Assembly (NCBI RefSeq): GCF_051466335.1
Contig: NZ_CP195793.1
Span: 3,348,001-3,412,000 of the forward strand
Source of the DNA: Planctomicrobium sp051466335
GTDB lineage: Bacteria; Planctomycetota; Planctomycetia; Planctomycetales; Planctomycetaceae
Length of the DNA: 64,000 nt
Reading direction: 5' to 3'
The notes under the pieces were generated by a model that was not told where the DNA came from, made no database searches, and was given only the letters and a program-made list of their open reading frames with translations. This document shows, in pieces, positions 62,544-64,000 of the stretch. Each line of letters begins with the position of its first letter. The first letter of the stretch is position 1. Both the position numbers and the translations under genes were made by a program.

Positions 62544-64000
62544 ATGCAAACCCTTCTCAACCTTTCTGCACAGTTCGGTCGCGGTGCGCGCCAGCTTCGG
62601 TGCACTTCTGTGGCCCTCGCGTTTTCGGCCCTCTTCACTCATCAGATGATTGCAAAAGAGCCCGAAGAGACTGCAGCGAATCAATATCATGTGCTATCTA
62701 AGTTAGCGCAGGAACGTTCAGCACAATCATACATTCCACAACCTGAAGTCCCTGCCTCCGTCAAAGATCTCACATACGATCAGTTTCGGTACATCGGTTT
62801 CCGCGACGGCAAGGAGATCTGGAGCAACACCACGCTCCCTTTCCGGTTCGGCTTTTATCACAAAGGGTATGTCCATGTTGATGACGTGAAAATCAACGTC
62901 GTCTCCAGCGAGACTACTCAACCAGTCCCATTCTCCAAAGACTACTTTCACTATCTCGAAAACGCCGCCAAGCTCGACATTCCACACGATGTTGGATTTG
63001 CCGGGTTTCGAGTCAAAGGGACGTTTCCCGATCAATCCGAACTGAGCGAAATCTTCAGCTTTGTCGGCGCGAGCTATTTCCGCGCGAGAACCGCTCGATC
63101 GGTTCTCGGAACGTCAACGCGCGGACTGGCAATCGATTGCGGACTTCCCAAAGCTGAAGAATTTCCAGTCTTCCGCGAATATTGGATCGTCGAACCTCGC
63201 CATGGCGATGAGTCGCTTCATGTTTTGGCATTGCTCGACAGCCCAAGCGTCACCGGTGCTTATGCGTTTATTCTGACACCGGGTACTGATGTCACGAGTA
63301 TCGATGTTCAAGAGACGCTCTATTTCCGACAAGTGCCGGAAAAAGTGGGACTGGCTCCGATGAGCAGCATGTGGCTTTGGGGGGATTCACTTCCAGGACC
63401 AGATGGGGATCATCGCCCGGAAGTTCATGATGCAGATGGATTGCAGATCAACAGTGAAGACGGCACGTGGCTTTGGCGAGCACTCGGCCAGCAGACGTAC
63501 CCGTCTTTGGTGCAGTTCAAGGCTGACAATCTGAAGGGGTTTGGACTGTTACAACGTGATATCAATCCAGAGCATTATCTGGATGATGAAGCACTCTACC
63601 ATCAGCGCCCCAGCGTCTGGGTTCGACCGAAAAAAGGATGGGAGTCAGGTCGCGTCGAGTTGCTCGAACTCCCTGCCCCCCACGAAGGGATCGACAATAT
63701 CGCGGTCTGGTGGGTTCCGGAAAAAGAGATCAAAGTCGGTGAGCCGCTCGAACTGAGTTACCAGCTCTCTTACTTTTTGGGCGATCTCCCGGAGAACGAT
63801 CTTGGTAAAGCGGTCGCTCATCGTGTGACTCGCAATGCAGATAAGACAATCAAGGTTGAAATCGATTTCCGTGGCCCGCTACTTGCAGAGATTCCAGAGG
63901 ATCAGGCGCCAGTAGCCGAAATCAGTTCAATCCGAGGTGAAGTTCTGTCAACGACTTCGAAGAAACTTCCATCCGGGAATTGGACCTACTCGCTGCTAAT
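62544..64000 (+). CDS. Glucan biosynthesis protein G-like (OpgG/MdoG), partial
   Basis: An open frame from the ATG at 62544 to the right edge, 485 codons without a stop; the C-terminus lies outside. The MdoG-family wording is clear: LTYDQFRYIGFRDGKEIW, LPFRFGFYHKGYVHV, YFRARTARSVLGTSTRGLAIDCG, LWGDSLPGPDGDHRPEVHDADGL and WWVPEKEIKVGEPLELSYQL. The N-terminus (SVALAFSALFTHQMIA) is a signal peptide. MdoG acts in the periplasm on osmoregulated glucans. No opgH glucosyltransferase is visible in the window; it may follow beyond the edge. Family assignment good; role in a planctomycete is inferred. Confidence 0.9.
   Translation, partial: MQTLLNLSAQFGRGARQLRCTSVALAFSALFTHQMIAKEPEETAANQYHVLSKLAQERSAQSYIPQPEVPASVKDLTYDQFRYIGFRDGKEIWSNTTLPFRFGFYHKGYVHVDDVKINVVSSETTQPVPFSKDYFHYLENAAKLDIPHDVGFAGFRVKGTFPDQSELSEIFSFVGASYFRARTARSVLGTSTRGLAIDCGLPKAEEFPVFREYWIVEPRHGDESLHVLALLDSPSVTGAYAFILTPGTDVTSIDVQETLYFRQVPEKVGLAPMSSMWLWGDSLPGPDGDHRPEVHDADGLQINSEDGTWLWRALGQQTYPSLVQFKADNLKGFGLLQRDINPEHYLDDEALYHQRPSVWVRPKKGWESGRVELLELPAPHEGIDNIAVWWVPEKEIKVGEPLELSYQLSYFLGDLPENDLGKAVAHRVTRNADKTIKVEIDFRGPLLAEIPEDQAPVAEISSIRGEVLSTTSKKLPSGNWTYSLL

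Overview
The window looks like a planctomycete chromosome of medium GC, probably a Planctomycetaceae-type organism. Grounds: a secreted formylglycine sulfatase, a PVC-type dehydrogenase with a C-terminal haem site, several Gfo/Idh/MocA and sugar-isomerase enzymes, a VWA membrane protein with a Tat-less N-terminal membrane region, an apiosidase-like DUF4038 protein, and LPS-type envelope genes. Species cannot be fixed from the sequence alone.

Layout. 1-3.4 kb: an LptC/OstA-like protein cut by the left edge and kdsD (LPS/KDO). 3.7-11.3 kb: zinc alcohol dehydrogenase, gnd, sulfatase, small envelope proteins and a ceramidase-like protein. 11.4-20.5 kb: a complete type II-C CRISPR-Cas locus made of a 64-repeat array (63 spacers), cas2, cas1, cas9 (1056 aa) and a divergent tracrRNA. 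20.7-36.5 kb: thiL, the haem-binding dehydrogenase, lepB with a large insertion, an acyl-CoA dehydrogenase, glycogen genes (glgA and a GH57 enzyme), hisB, hisC, a thioesterase and a glycosyltransferase. 36.6-43.3 kb: ftsH, then a three-gene phage head cassette (Mu-like protease, decoration protein, major capsid protein) with no portal, terminase, tail or integrase, then a sigma-54-type response regulator. 44-50.3 kb: thiG, an oxidoreductase, metK, a Tat-exported TIM-barrel isomerase, a histidine phosphatase and an FHA protein. 50.9-58.3 kb: a large VWA membrane protein, then a sugar cluster (hexulose-phosphate-synthase-like enzyme, polyol dehydrogenase, isomerase, DUF4038 hydrolase). 58.5-64 kb: dnaE and an opgG/mdoG-like gene cut by the right edge.

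How the parts work together. In the CRISPR locus the cas operon runs leftward (cas9, cas1, cas2) into the array. The tracrRNA anti-repeat dictates that crRNAs are read rightward, so the two units converge as in Neisseria type II-C loci. Each repeat carries a promoter-like TTCGCA-N17-TACACT, so each spacer could be transcribed independently. The tracrRNA has its own TTGACG-N16-TACACT promoter and an intrinsic terminator. The only degenerate repeat is at the cas-distal end, which points to spacer acquisition beside cas2.

The most unusual items are the lone capsid/protease/decoration cassette at 38.9-41.7 kb, which may be a domesticated capsid or a decayed prophage, and the in-frame match of the CRISPR repeat (AVVRREA) to the Cas9 bridge helix. 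Two genes run off the window edges (1-2278 minus; 62544-64000 plus).
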